Shown here one piece after another: positions 1 to 5,879 of a stretch of DNA of 5,879 nucleotides. The notes beneath the pieces are model-generated. The model did no database searches. It had not been told where the DNA came from and saw only the letters and a list, made by a program, of their open reading frames with translations. The DNA is from Campylobacteraceae bacterium (GTDB lineage: Bacteria > Campylobacterota > Campylobacteria > Campylobacterales > Sulfurovaceae), in the NCBI GenBank assembly GCA_026985655.1, contig JALSQB010000002.1, positions 1 to 5,879 of the forward strand. The letters run 5' to 3'. Position 1 is the stretch's first letter; each line of letters starts with the position of its first letter. Both the position numbers and the translations under genes were made by a program.

Positions 1-52
1 TCATAAAGAGTTCTTTGGTTTTAGCAGAGTCCCATTAAGGACTAACCATTTC

Positions 53-70
53 AATTCACCCACAGTTCAC
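53..70 (+). promoter_or_regulatory. Direct-repeat operator, copy 1 (upstream of the ytfJ-like gene)
   Basis: The sequence AATTCACCCACAGTTCAC contains two TTCAC half-sites (55-59 and 66-70) whose starts are 11 bp apart in the same orientation. Over its first 17 bases it matches the elements at 660 and 3672 at 15 positions. Direct half-sites one helical turn apart are typical of OmpR/PhoB-family response regulators, whereas TetR-type efflux repressors use inverted repeats. The identity of the regulator is inferred only by class. Confidence 0.6.
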
Positions 71-80
71 TTAAAAATCT

Positions 81-86
81 TACAAT
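81..86 (+). promoter_or_regulatory. Candidate -10 element for the ytfJ-like gene
   Basis: TACAAT lies 15 nt downstream of the start of the second TTCAC half-site. There is no recognisable -35 hexamer; the operator occupies that position, as in activator-dependent promoters. Transcription would then start near 93-94, leaving a leader of roughly 30 nt before the ATG at 123. Confidence 0.45.
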
Positions 87-110
87 AACATCTTAAACCA
101 AATGAACAAA

Positions 111-115
111 AAGGA
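111..115 (+). promoter_or_regulatory. Ribosome binding site deciding the ytfJ-like start
   Basis: AAGGA lies 7 nt before the ATG at 123. The upstream in-frame ATG at 102 has no purine-rich site at a suitable distance, and using it would place this AAGGA inside the coding region. Confidence 0.65.
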
Positions 116-122
116 CAAACCC

Positions 123-653
123 ATGAAAATGAAAAAAACATTAACAAGCTTACTTCTTGCAACTGTTTCAACTTTTGCACTAAACATAGGAGAAACCCCC
201 AAAGAGGTGACACTCTCTGGCGATAATGGTGGTCGTGTTGATGGCACAATATGGCACTCTACTATGCTTAAAGATAAACTCCATGTTCTCTTCTATGTTG
301 ATCCTGATAAAAAAGGAGACAATGAGGCGTTTTTAGAGGCACTTAATGCTAAAAATTATGATAAAGAGCAATATGCTTCAGTGGCTATTATTAATCTAAA
401 AGCTACATGGTTGCCTAATTTTGCCATTGAGAAGAAGTTAAAAAGTAAACAAGAGGCGTTTCCTAATATAATATATTGCAAAGATAAGACAAAATATCTT
501 GTTCAAGAGTGGGAACTTGCTGATGATGCTTCAAATGTTCTCATTTTTGACAAAGAGGGAAAACTTATCTATCAAAAAGTAGGTAAAATAGAGGCTGATG
601 AGATGCAAAAAATATTTGCACTTATTGAAGAAAAACTAAATCGAACTAACTAA
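123..653 (+). CDS. ytfJ: YtfJ-family periplasmic protein (thioredoxin-like fold)
   Basis: A 176-residue secreted protein resembling Escherichia coli YtfJ (184 aa) in length and layout. Residues 1-19 form a signal peptide: a KMKK basic start, a leucine-rich core and a likely cut after STFA. The mature part shows family landmarks: a WHSTMLKDKLHVLFYVDPD strand near 44-62, a central helix, and a C-terminal block with W130, ELADDASNVLIFDKEGK (131-147) and a final helix. The family is thioredoxin-like, but no CXXC is present and the only cysteine is C119, so disulfide exchange is not supported. Its function is poorly known. The start at 123 is chosen because AAGGA at 111-115 serves it; an in-frame ATG at 102 would add seven charged residues before the signal peptide. 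The gene has its own operator copy and is followed after 62 bp by the channel gene, suggesting shared control with the efflux system. Family assignment is fairly secure; role is unknown. Confidence 0.8.
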   Translation: MKMKKTLTSLLLATVSTFALNIGETPKEVTLSGDNGGRVDGTIWHSTMLKDKLHVLFYVDPDKKGDNEAFLEALNAKNYDKEQYASVAIINLKATWLPNFAIEKKLKSKQEAFPNIIYCKDKTKYLVQEWELADDASNVLIFDKEGKLIYQKVGKIEADEMQKIFALIEEKLNRTN

Positions 654-659
654 ATAGTC

Positions 660-677
660 AATTCACACACAGTTAAT
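660..677 (+). promoter_or_regulatory. Direct-repeat operator, copy 2 (upstream of the channel gene)
   Basis: AATTCACACACAGTTAA (660-676) is identical over 17 bases to the element at 3672-3688. The half-sites TTCAC (662-666) and TTAAT (673-677) start 11 bp apart. It begins 7 nt after the ytfJ-like stop codon and 56 nt before the channel start codon, so the channel-adaptor pair probably has its own regulated promoter. The binding protein is not known. Confidence 0.65.
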
Positions 678-691
678 ACCTCTTTGGTATT
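675..691 (+). terminator. Weak hairpin with T-rich tail after the ytfJ-like gene
   Basis: AATACC (675-680) and GGTATT (686-691) can form a 6-bp stem around a 5-nt TCTTT loop, followed by CTTCTTT. It has only two G-C pairs and overlaps the operator end and the candidate -10. It might act as a weak terminator of the ytfJ-like transcript, or simply be part of the promoter region. Confidence 0.2.
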
Positions 692-693
692 CT
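688..693 (+). promoter_or_regulatory. Candidate -10 element for the channel-adaptor genes
   Basis: TATTCT begins 15 nt after the start of the second half-site of operator copy 2, the same offset as in copy 1. The hexamer alone is weak; the conserved offset is the main support. Confidence 0.3.
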
Positions 694-715
694 TCTTTAA
701 ATCAAGGAGAATATC

Positions 716-1996
716 ATGCAAAGAGAACTACTTTTAACTTTTCTTCTAACTGCCCCCATTTTTGCAACGAGTATGAATGAACTTGTACAGAGTGCTTTAA
801 CCCATAACTCACTTATAGAGAAAACTGAGCTACAGATTGAGCTTATGGAGGCGAAACAAGAGGAGAGTCAAGCCAAACGGTTTGGTCAGTTTGATGTGGT
901 GGGGAGTTATACACACTACAATCTACCACGAACTTTAGCCCCCATTGTTCCCTCTGCTTTAAAACCAAACAGTTCAGTCGATACTACCCAAGACCTCTTT
1001 AGCACAGGTATTCAATACTCTGTTCCACTCTTTACAGGAGGAGCATTAGAGCAAGAGGTAGCCATGAACAATATTGCTAAAGCGATGAGCCAAAGCAAAA
1101 AAGAACTTAGCAGTGAAGAGCTTATCTACAACATTCGTTCCCTCTACCTCTCAGCACTATCTCTTCAAGAGATTATTGGTTCTCAAAGTGAGTATGTTGA
1201 GGCATTAGAGGAGCTAAAAGAGAAGATTGCTTATGGAGTAGCGTTAGGCAAAAGAGCTAAAATAGAGCTACTCAAAGCAAACAATGACCTAAACCAAGCC
1301 ATAGGAAATGTCGCCAAAAGTCAAAGTTCTCTTAAGATGTTAGAAAATACCCTTTTAGCCTTAACGCACTATGAGCAGATTGATAGGTTTGAGCCAATTG
1401 AAGTGATACCTCAAAAGATAAGCCCTCTTCTTGATGAGTTGGCATTAGATAGTTTAGAGCGTTTTAAACTGCAAGAGTTGGAGGTTCAAAAAGGCGATAA
1501 GATGATTAAAAAAGTAGAAGCCTCTACCAAACCACAAGTTGCATTGAGTGGTTATGCAGGACTAAACTATGACCTTGACCAGATAGAGCCATTTGAAAAT
1601 GAACAGCTTTGGCAAGTTGGGGTTAATGTTAAGTGGAACATCTTTGACTTTGGTGGCACTTCAGCACGAGTACAACAAGCCAAAATTTCCAAACTTCAAG
1701 CTTTAGCACAAAGCAAAGCGACCAATGAGGGGTTTAAAAAACTCTTTGCTAAAGCAGTCAATGAGATAGAGAGTGCCTTTACAGACTATGAGACAAGAGG
1801 TTCACAATATGCCCTGCTTCAAGAGAGTCAAACCATTGAACAGGCACGATACGATGCAGGAGTAGCCACCATCAATGATTTACTTCTTGCAAAATCAAAA
1901 ACAACATTAGCCAAATCACAGATAATTCAGAGTAAATATGCCTATCAAAATGGACTATTTTACCTAGATTACCTATTAGAAAGAGGAGAAAAGTAG
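716..1996 (+). CDS. TolC-like outer-membrane efflux channel (OEP family)
   Basis: A 426-residue outer-membrane efflux protein expected to form the trimeric barrel and periplasmic tunnel of a tripartite pump. Residues 1 to about 17 are a signal peptide (core LLLTFLLTAPIFA). The two-fold internal repeat of the family is visible: each half has a long alpha-helical stretch and an amphipathic beta strand pair, with STGIQYSVPLFTGGALEQEV (about 96-115) in the first half and VGVNVKWNIFDFGGTSARVQ (301-320) in the second. The motif ARYDAGVATINDLLLAKS (377-394) before the last helix is typical. Length is normal for the family. AAGGAGA at 704-710 sets the start 5 nt later. The TAG stop is followed immediately by the adaptor ATG with zero spacing, so the two are almost certainly co-transcribed and translationally coupled. 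Substrate cannot be told from sequence; export of drugs, solvents, bile-like compounds or metals are all possible. Confidence 0.9.
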   Translation: MQRELLLTFLLTAPIFATSMNELVQSALTHNSLIEKTELQIELMEAKQEESQAKRFGQFDVVGSYTHYNLPRTLAPIVPSALKPNSSVDTTQDLFSTGIQYSVPLFTGGALEQEVAMNNIAKAMSQSKKELSSEELIYNIRSLYLSALSLQEIIGSQSEYVEALEELKEKIAYGVALGKRAKIELLKANNDLNQAIGNVAKSQSSLKMLENTLLALTHYEQIDRFEPIEVIPQKISPLLDELALDSLERFKLQELEVQKGDKMIKKVEASTKPQVALSGYAGLNYDLDQIEPFENEQLWQVGVNVKWNIFDFGGTSARVQQAKISKLQALAQSKATNEGFKKLFAKAVNEIESAFTDYETRGSQYALLQESQTIEQARYDAGVATINDLLLAKSKTTLAKSQIIQSKYAYQNGLFYLDYLLERGEK

Positions 1997-3067
1997 ATGA
2001 AAAAGATTATTATAGCCATCATAACCGTAGCACTTTTAGCAGGTCTTGCCTTTAAAGCCAAAGGATTACTAGAGCAAAGAAAAGAGGAGATATTAAAAGA
2101 GCCTCTACCCAAAAAAGAGAAACTTCACGTGACATTGACCCACGCTAAAGAGGGAGAGATGGAGCAGAAGCGTCCATTTTTAGCCTCTGTTGCCTCTCAA
2201 AAGAGCATTAAAGTCTCTACCAAAATGGCTGGATACATTGAGCAGATGTTAGTTCAAGAGTCACAAAAGGTTCAAAAAGGGCAACTCTTAGCAAAAATAG
2301 ATGAGCGTGACATCAATAACAATATAGACTTACTTAAAACAACCCTAGCACAACAACAAAATGACCTAGCCTTAGCCAAACAAATTTACAATCGAAACCA
2401 AAAGCTCTATGAGGTAGGAGGATTAGCCAAAGAGCAAGTTGATACTTCACGCGTTATGATGCAAGGAAAATCATCAGCTATTAGAGCCACAAAACAAAAG
2501 ATAGTACAACTTCAAGAGCAAAAAAGCTACCTAAAAATCAAAGCTCCATTTTCAGGAGAGATAGATACCTTGCTTATGCACCAAGGAGATTTAGCCGTCA
2601 CAGGAAAACCAATACTAACGATGAGTAATGGAGAAAAAAAGCTTATCTTCTCTTTTGTTCCAATGCAAAATAGCATTAAAATAGGGCAAAAGATATACCT
2701 AGATATGCAAGAGATAGGAGAGGTTAAAAAGATACTCAACCTAGCAAAACAGGGTCTAGCTCAAGCAGAGGTAGAGCTTCATAAAAAACTAGATTTACCC
2801 CTTGGCTCAACGCTTAACATTGAACTACTCACTCAAAAAGAGCAAGGGTGCATTGTACCAAACAACACTCTACTCCATAAATCAGATGGAACTTATGTTG
2901 TTCTCTACAAAGATAAAAAGTTTCAAACTCAAAAGGTAAATATTTTAATGTCTCAAAATAACCAAACGCTTATTAAGCGTTGCCCAAGTGAAGCCATAGC
3001 ACAAGGGAGTGAGGTCTTTTTGTCAAAACTTGGGGTTTATGGGGAGGTGGAGGTGGAAACAGATTAA
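1997..3067 (+). CDS. RND efflux periplasmic adaptor (membrane fusion protein, HlyD/AcrA type)
   Basis: A 356-residue adaptor linking the inner-membrane pump to the TolC-like channel. Order of parts: an N-terminal membrane anchor or uncleaved signal (residues 3-20, no lipobox cysteine); the first lipoyl half-motif around STKMAGYIEQMLVQESQKVQ (74-93) leading to KGQLLAKIDERD; a glutamine-rich alpha-helical hairpin (about 103-177); the second lipoyl half around LKIKAPFSGEIDTLLMHQGD (179-198); a beta-barrel domain (about 213-279) ending in LPLGSTLNIELLT; and a membrane-proximal region with the characteristic IVPNNTLLHKSDGTYVVLYK (286-305). Length and order are usual for RND adaptors. AGAGGAG at 1982-1988, inside the end of the channel gene, is its ribosome site. 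Its partner permease is not next to it but 663 bp downstream, beyond a toxin-antitoxin module. Residues C285 and C329 could pair in the periplasm, which is unproven. Confidence 0.88.
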   Translation: MKKIIIAIITVALLAGLAFKAKGLLEQRKEEILKEPLPKKEKLHVTLTHAKEGEMEQKRPFLASVASQKSIKVSTKMAGYIEQMLVQESQKVQKGQLLAKIDERDINNNIDLLKTTLAQQQNDLALAKQIYNRNQKLYEVGGLAKEQVDTSRVMMQGKSSAIRATKQKIVQLQEQKSYLKIKAPFSGEIDTLLMHQGDLAVTGKPILTMSNGEKKLIFSFVPMQNSIKIGQKIYLDMQEIGEVKKILNLAKQGLAQAEVELHKKLDLPLGSTLNIELLTQKEQGCIVPNNTLLHKSDGTYVVLYKDKKFQTQKVNILMSQNNQTLIKRCPSEAIAQGSEVFLSKLGVYGEVEVETD

Positions 3068-3074
3068 GAGGGCA

Positions 3075-3108
3075 TATATATAAAATAATATATACTCTTA
3101 TATATAAG
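3075..3108 (+). promoter_or_regulatory. AT-rich palindromic control region of the toxin-antitoxin module
   Basis: The 51-bp gap after the adaptor holds a perfect 12-bp palindrome, CTTATATATAAG (3097-3108), whose end overlaps the AAGGAG ribosome site (3106-3111). The 9-mer TATATATAA occurs at 3075-3083 and again at 3099-3107, exactly 24 bp apart, with the related TAATATATA between them (3086-3094). TATACT at 3091-3096 is a plausible -10. Ribbon-helix-helix antitoxins commonly repress their own operon through such repeats, so autoregulation here is a reasonable inference. Confidence 0.5.
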
Positions 3109-3118
3109 GAGTAATATT

Positions 3119-3373
3119 ATGTATAACTTACAACAACTAGAAAAACAACAAATAGGTTTAAGACTACCAAAATATCTTATTGATGAGATTGATGAATTTA
3201 CTAAACAATTTTCTGTTAATCGTACAGATATTGTTATTGAAGCTCTTAGAGCCTATATCGAAGAGCAGAAAGAGAAGTTTCTTTTTGAAAAAGAGCTTTT
3301 AACGCGTGTTTCAGATATTAAAAATAAAAAACTAACACCTCTCTCTCGTGATGAGGTATTTGATGGACTATAG
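3119..3373 (+). CDS. Ribbon-helix-helix antitoxin (CopG/ParD-like)
   Basis: An 84-residue protein with a ribbon-helix-helix DNA-binding domain over about residues 10-50: the strand QQIGLRLPKYLIDEID, helix A through DEFTKQFS, the turn VNRTDIVIEA and helix B LRAYIEEQKE. Two such chains would form the DNA-binding dimer. The C-terminal part (51-84), charged and ending LTPLSRDEVFDGL, is the usual toxin-binding tail. AAGGAG at 3106-3111 lies 7 nt before the ATG. The last codons overlap the start of the toxin gene by 11 nt, the classic antitoxin-first arrangement that couples translation. It is expected to neutralise the downstream toxin by direct binding and to repress their shared promoter through the AT-rich repeats just upstream. 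Subfamily naming is uncertain. Confidence 0.85.
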   Translation: MYNLQQLEKQQIGLRLPKYLIDEIDEFTKQFSVNRTDIVIEALRAYIEEQKEKFLFEKELLTRVSDIKNKKLTPLSRDEVFDGL

Positions 3374-3650
3374 TGAAAGTTTTCATCCTAAGTTCAAGTC
3401 TGATTTAAAGAAGATAGACAAATCTGTTGTAAAAGAGATAAAAGAGAAGCACTTAGATATTATTTTAGAAGACCCAATAAAATCAGAGACTTTAAAAGGT
3501 AAATTGTCCCATCTCTACTCCTATCATTTTCAAAAAAATGGAACACAATATCCGATTGCCTATGAAATTTTAGAAGATGATAAAATCATATTTCACTACA
3601 TGGTGGCTACACGAGAAAATTTTTATAAAAAATTAGAGAATAGAGTTTAA
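3363..3650 (+). CDS. RelE/ParE-superfamily toxin
   Basis: A 95-residue basic protein matching the RelE/ParE toxin superfamily in size and pattern: an N-terminal strand (YSESFHPKFKSDLKKIDK), two helices through about residue 35, LKGKLSHLYSYHF (44-56), then QYPIAYEIL and a C-terminal FHYMVATRENFYKKL (77-91). R84 and Y88 fall where RelE-type ribonucleases carry catalytic R81 and Y87. The usual arginine of the YRxxY-like strand (E. coli RelE R61) is replaced here by proline 64. RelE members cut mRNA on the ribosome and ParE members poison gyrase; the sequence favours the RelE/YoeB-like side but does not settle it. Three in-frame starts exist: GTG 3348, ATG 3351 and ATG 3363. ATG 3363 is chosen because GAGG at 3353-3356 lies 6 nt upstream and the protein then begins close to the fold. 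It overlaps the antitoxin gene by 11 nt. Confidence 0.8.
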   Translation: MDYSESFHPKFKSDLKKIDKSVVKEIKEKHLDIILEDPIKSETLKGKLSHLYSYHFQKNGTQYPIAYEILEDDKIIFHYMVATRENFYKKLENRV

Positions 3651-3671
3651 TAAAAATTTTATCTCTCTCAT

Positions 3672-3689
3672 AATTCACACACAGTTAAC
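3672..3689 (+). promoter_or_regulatory. Direct-repeat operator, copy 3 (upstream of the RND pump gene)
   Basis: AATTCACACACAGTTAA (3672-3688) is an exact repeat of the element before the channel gene. Half-sites TTCAC (3674-3678) and TTAAC (3685-3689) start 11 bp apart. It lies 22 nt after the toxin stop codon and 59 nt before the pump start codon. It implies that the pump gene does not rely on read-through from the adaptor or the toxin-antitoxin promoter. Confidence 0.65.
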
Positions 3690-3699
3690 CCCAAAACGC

Positions 3700-3708
3700 T
3701 ACTATAAT
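3700..3708 (+). promoter_or_regulatory. Candidate -10 element(s) for the RND pump gene
   Basis: TACTATAAT contains two overlapping candidates: TACTAT at 3700-3705, exactly 15 nt after the start of the second half-site as in the other two copies, and the consensus TATAAT at 3703-3708, 3 nt later. Either gives a start of transcription close before the ribosome site. Confidence 0.5.
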
Positions 3709-3730
3709 AAAAAAATAGTAGGAACGTAAA

Positions 3731-5879
3731 ATGCACAAAGAAGAACTCTCACTTATAGAAAAGATTTTAAAAAAGCCCCATTTTATTATCTCTATTTTGG
3801 CTATTTTTATTGTAGCAGGAGTGGTAGGTTATGGAAAGATACATAGAAATCTATTTCCCAACTCTAACTACCCAGAGGTGGCTGTGGTGGTGGTTGAAGC
3901 AGGAGCTAGTGCTAAGGCTATGGCTTCTAATATTGCTGTTCCCATTGAGGAGGAGCTTTATACGCTTGATAATATTCGCCGTGCCTACTCAACTACCATT
4001 GATGAAGTAACCGTTATTCGTGCAGAGTTTGATTATGTGAAAAATATTGATACAGCCGTGAACGATGTAAGTAATGCTCTCTCCAAGATACGAGCCAAAC
4101 TCCCTAAAGATATAAAAGAGCCTCAAATCATCAAAATTACCTCTGCAACTGCTCCTGTCTGTGTGGTGGCGATGAGTCCAAAAAGTAAAAGTGTGAGCCT
4201 TGAAGATGTACGTACCCTTGCAAGTGGTGAGATAAAACATCAACTTGTCAAGCTTCAAGGGGTCGCCAATGTCGATATTTTTGGAGGGTATGAAAAAGAG
4301 ATTCAGATTATTGTAGATAAAAAAAAGCTTGACCAGTTTAAGCTCTCTTTAGCACAAGTGGTCACTACGCTTCAAAAAAACAACAAAGAGTATGCCATTG
4401 GTTTTGTGGAAAATAGCCAAAACTCCTACCTACTTAAATCGGGTGGACAAAAGGAGCAGATAGCAACCATTAAGTCGATGCCAATTACCACAAATATTAA
4501 ACTCTCCGATGTAGCAAAGGTCTATTTTGGACACTATAAAAACCGTTCTGCCTACTATGGAAATGGTAAAAAGGCGATTGCACTCTCTATTCAAAGAACC
4601 CAAACAGCCGATGTGATTAGTACCATTAAGGTAGCCCAATCTAAGATTGAAGAGCTTAAAAAGAAGTACCCCAACATCAACTTTGAACTAACTGACACCC
4701 AAGAGGAGACCATTGCACAAAGTACTGAAAATATGTTTGAATCCTTGCGTGATGCCATTATTATGTCCACGATTGTGGTCTTTTTGTTTCTAGCAAGTTT
4801 CCGTCAAATCTTGGTGGTCTTGGTGACCATTCCTATGGTTTACGCCTCAACCATCGCCTTGATGTGGCTAGTGGGCATTGAGTTTAATGTCGTAACGCTA
4901 ACAGCCATAATCTTAGCCCTTGGTCTGCTTTTGGACGATACGGTAGTAGTTATGGAGAACATAGAACGCCACTACGCCGAGCTTGGAAAAGATATTCACT
5001 CTGCTGTCTTTGGAGGAACAAGAGAGATAATGTTCGCCGATTTAAGTGGAACAATAACCACTATGATAGCCCTAGCACCAATGTTATTTGTAGGTGGCTA
5101 CCCTCAAACTGTATTTGGTCCACTCATTGCCACGCTTCTTTTAGCATTAGTCGCCTCATACTTCATCTCTATTACGGCTGTTCCTCTGCTTTCACTTCTC
5201 TTTTTGAGCATTAAAAACCCAATCTTGCTTAAGGTAGAGCGTGGATTTAACTACATTATCTCACGTATAAACGATGCCATTCAAGCCTTTTTTGCCTCTA
5301 TTGTAAAAGGAGCAACTGCCTTTAAGAGTTTAGCTTTGGCACTTTTTATTGGTCTCATTGCCCTATTTGTTGTCTCTGTGAAACTTGTCATGCCAACCGT
5401 TGGGCAAGAGCTAATGCCACCAATGGACACAGGGGCGATTGCCATTAAAATCACCACCGATGCGAACCTTCCCATAGAAAAATCTCAAGAGGTAATGCAA
5501 AGTGTGATGAAACTTATGTATGCTCACGATAAAGAGAAGCTTCTGCGTATTTCAGGCTCTATTGGGAGTGAAGCTGGTGTTATGAGCATTGGAACAGGTA
5601 GTGGTATTGACCATCTACTCATTATGGCAACCTATGTGAACCGACACCAAAGAGAGGAGAGCATTTGGGATATATCTAACTATCTTCGAGAACATATCGC
5701 CACCATTGCAAATGTCAAATACCTAGATGTCGCCCCAAGTGGTTCAACAGCGATGGCTTCCATTCGTGCTTCGGTTGATACGATGTTAAGTGCTTCAGAT
5801 TACAAACTGCTACAAAAAGAGGGAGCAAAAGTAGAAGAGGCGATGGGACAAACAAAAGGCTTGGTATCGGTTCTAAAAA
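3731..5879 (+). CDS. RND efflux pump, inner-membrane permease (HAE-type), 3' end outside the window
   Basis: The proton-driven permease of the tripartite system, open from ATG 3731 to the right edge: 716 codons visible of the roughly 1000-1050 usual for AcrB-like proteins. TAGGAA at 3719-3724 is the ribosome site. TM1 is at about 17-37, followed by the NLFPNSNYPEV signature (40-50) and the first periplasmic porter region to about 335. TM2-TM6 lie at about 338-357, 358-380, 386-408, 437-456 and 463-492, and TM7 at about 535-555. The second periplasmic loop then begins with MPTVGQELMPPMDTGAIAI. TM4 carries ALGLLLDDTVVVMENIER (396-413) with the paired aspartates D402/D403 (AcrB D407/D408) needed for proton relay. 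Two adjacent aspartates point to the HAE (organic compound) branch, since heavy-metal HME pumps keep only one. No frameshift or stop is seen. It is separated from its channel and adaptor partners by the toxin-antitoxin module but has its own operator copy. Confidence 0.9.
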   Translation, partial: MHKEELSLIEKILKKPHFIISILAIFIVAGVVGYGKIHRNLFPNSNYPEVAVVVVEAGASAKAMASNIAVPIEEELYTLDNIRRAYSTTIDEVTVIRAEFDYVKNIDTAVNDVSNALSKIRAKLPKDIKEPQIIKITSATAPVCVVAMSPKSKSVSLEDVRTLASGEIKHQLVKLQGVANVDIFGGYEKEIQIIVDKKKLDQFKLSLAQVVTTLQKNNKEYAIGFVENSQNSYLLKSGGQKEQIATIKSMPITTNIKLSDVAKVYFGHYKNRSAYYGNGKKAIALSIQRTQTADVISTIKVAQSKIEELKKKYPNINFELTDTQEETIAQSTENMFESLRDAIIMSTIVVFLFLASFRQILVVLVTIPMVYASTIALMWLVGIEFNVVTLTAIILALGLLLDDTVVVMENIERHYAELGKDIHSAVFGGTREIMFADLSGTITTMIALAPMLFVGGYPQTVFGPLIATLLLALVASYFISITAVPLLSLLFLSIKNPILLKVERGFNYIISRINDAIQAFFASIVKGATAFKSLALALFIGLIALFVVSVKLVMPTVGQELMPPMDTGAIAIKITTDANLPIEKSQEVMQSVMKLMYAHDKEKLLRISGSIGSEAGVMSIGTGSGIDHLLIMATYVNRHQREESIWDISNYLREHIATIANVKYLDVAPSGSTAMASIRASVDTMLSASDYKLLQKEGAKVEEAMGQTKGLVSVLK

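Noticed and set aside
28..43. Hairpin AGTCC-CATTAA-GGACT as a terminator of an upstream gene
   Set aside because: The stem is only 5 bp and no T run follows on either strand.
1..88. Possible end of an upstream gene, or a divergent gene starting at the left edge
   Set aside because: Two + strand frames stay open for only 11 and 28 codons (stops at 36-38 and 86-88), and a minus-strand ATG at 2-4 has no clear ribosome site. None can be told from chance in so short a stretch.
102..122. Upstream start codon of the ytfJ-like gene at 102
   Set aside because: It lacks a ribosome site, and the AAGGA at 111-115 fits the ATG at 123, which also begins a cleaner signal peptide.
2527..2739. Minus-strand reading frame within the adaptor gene
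   Set aside because: It lies wholly inside a well-supported gene on the other strand and shows no family resemblance. The same applies to minus-strand frames at 67-249, 3989-4258, 4430-4639 and 5281-5475.
3348..3362. Longer toxin starting at GTG 3348 or ATG 3351
   Set aside because: No ribosome site lies at a proper distance before these codons, while GAGG at 3353-3356 serves ATG 3363.
3651..3662. TAAAAATTTTA as a terminator after the toxin gene
   Set aside because: The stem is made only of A-T pairs with almost no room for a loop, so it would not be stable as RNA.
3061..3671. Target-site duplication flanking the toxin-antitoxin module
   Set aside because: Comparing the sequence after the adaptor stop with that after the toxin stop shows no convincing direct repeat, only short AG-rich and AT-rich similarity.

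Overview
The window looks like an AT-rich, lysine-rich chromosomal segment from a Campylobacterota (epsilonproteobacterial) species, perhaps a Sulfurimonas/Sulfurovum/Arcobacter-type organism. This assignment rests on codon use, protein style and gene arrangement; no rRNA or other marker is present, so it is an inference. All supported genes lie on the + strand.

Layout: (1) a short leader with a regulatory repeat and a -10-like element, followed by a secreted YtfJ-family protein (123-653); (2) a second copy of the repeat, then a TolC-like outer-membrane channel (716-1996) directly abutted by an RND-type periplasmic adaptor (1997-3067); (3) a compact type II toxin-antitoxin module, with a ribbon-helix-helix antitoxin (3119-3373) overlapping a RelE/ParE-superfamily toxin (3363-3650) and preceded by its own AT-rich palindromic control region; (4) a third copy of the repeat, then an RND inner-membrane pump gene (3731 onward) that runs off the right edge with about 716 codons visible.

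The channel, adaptor and pump together make a complete tripartite efflux system, but the set is split by the toxin-antitoxin cassette. The most notable signal is a 17-base element, AATTCACACACAGTTAA, present exactly before the channel gene and before the pump gene, and with two mismatches before the ytfJ-like gene. It reads as two TTCAC/TTAA-type half-sites 11 bp apart in direct orientation. A -10-like hexamer starts exactly 15 nt after the second half-site in all three copies. This resembles activator-dependent promoters of OmpR/PhoB-type response regulators and suggests that one regulator controls all three transcription units and keeps the pump co-regulated despite the inserted cassette. 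The regulator itself is not in the window.
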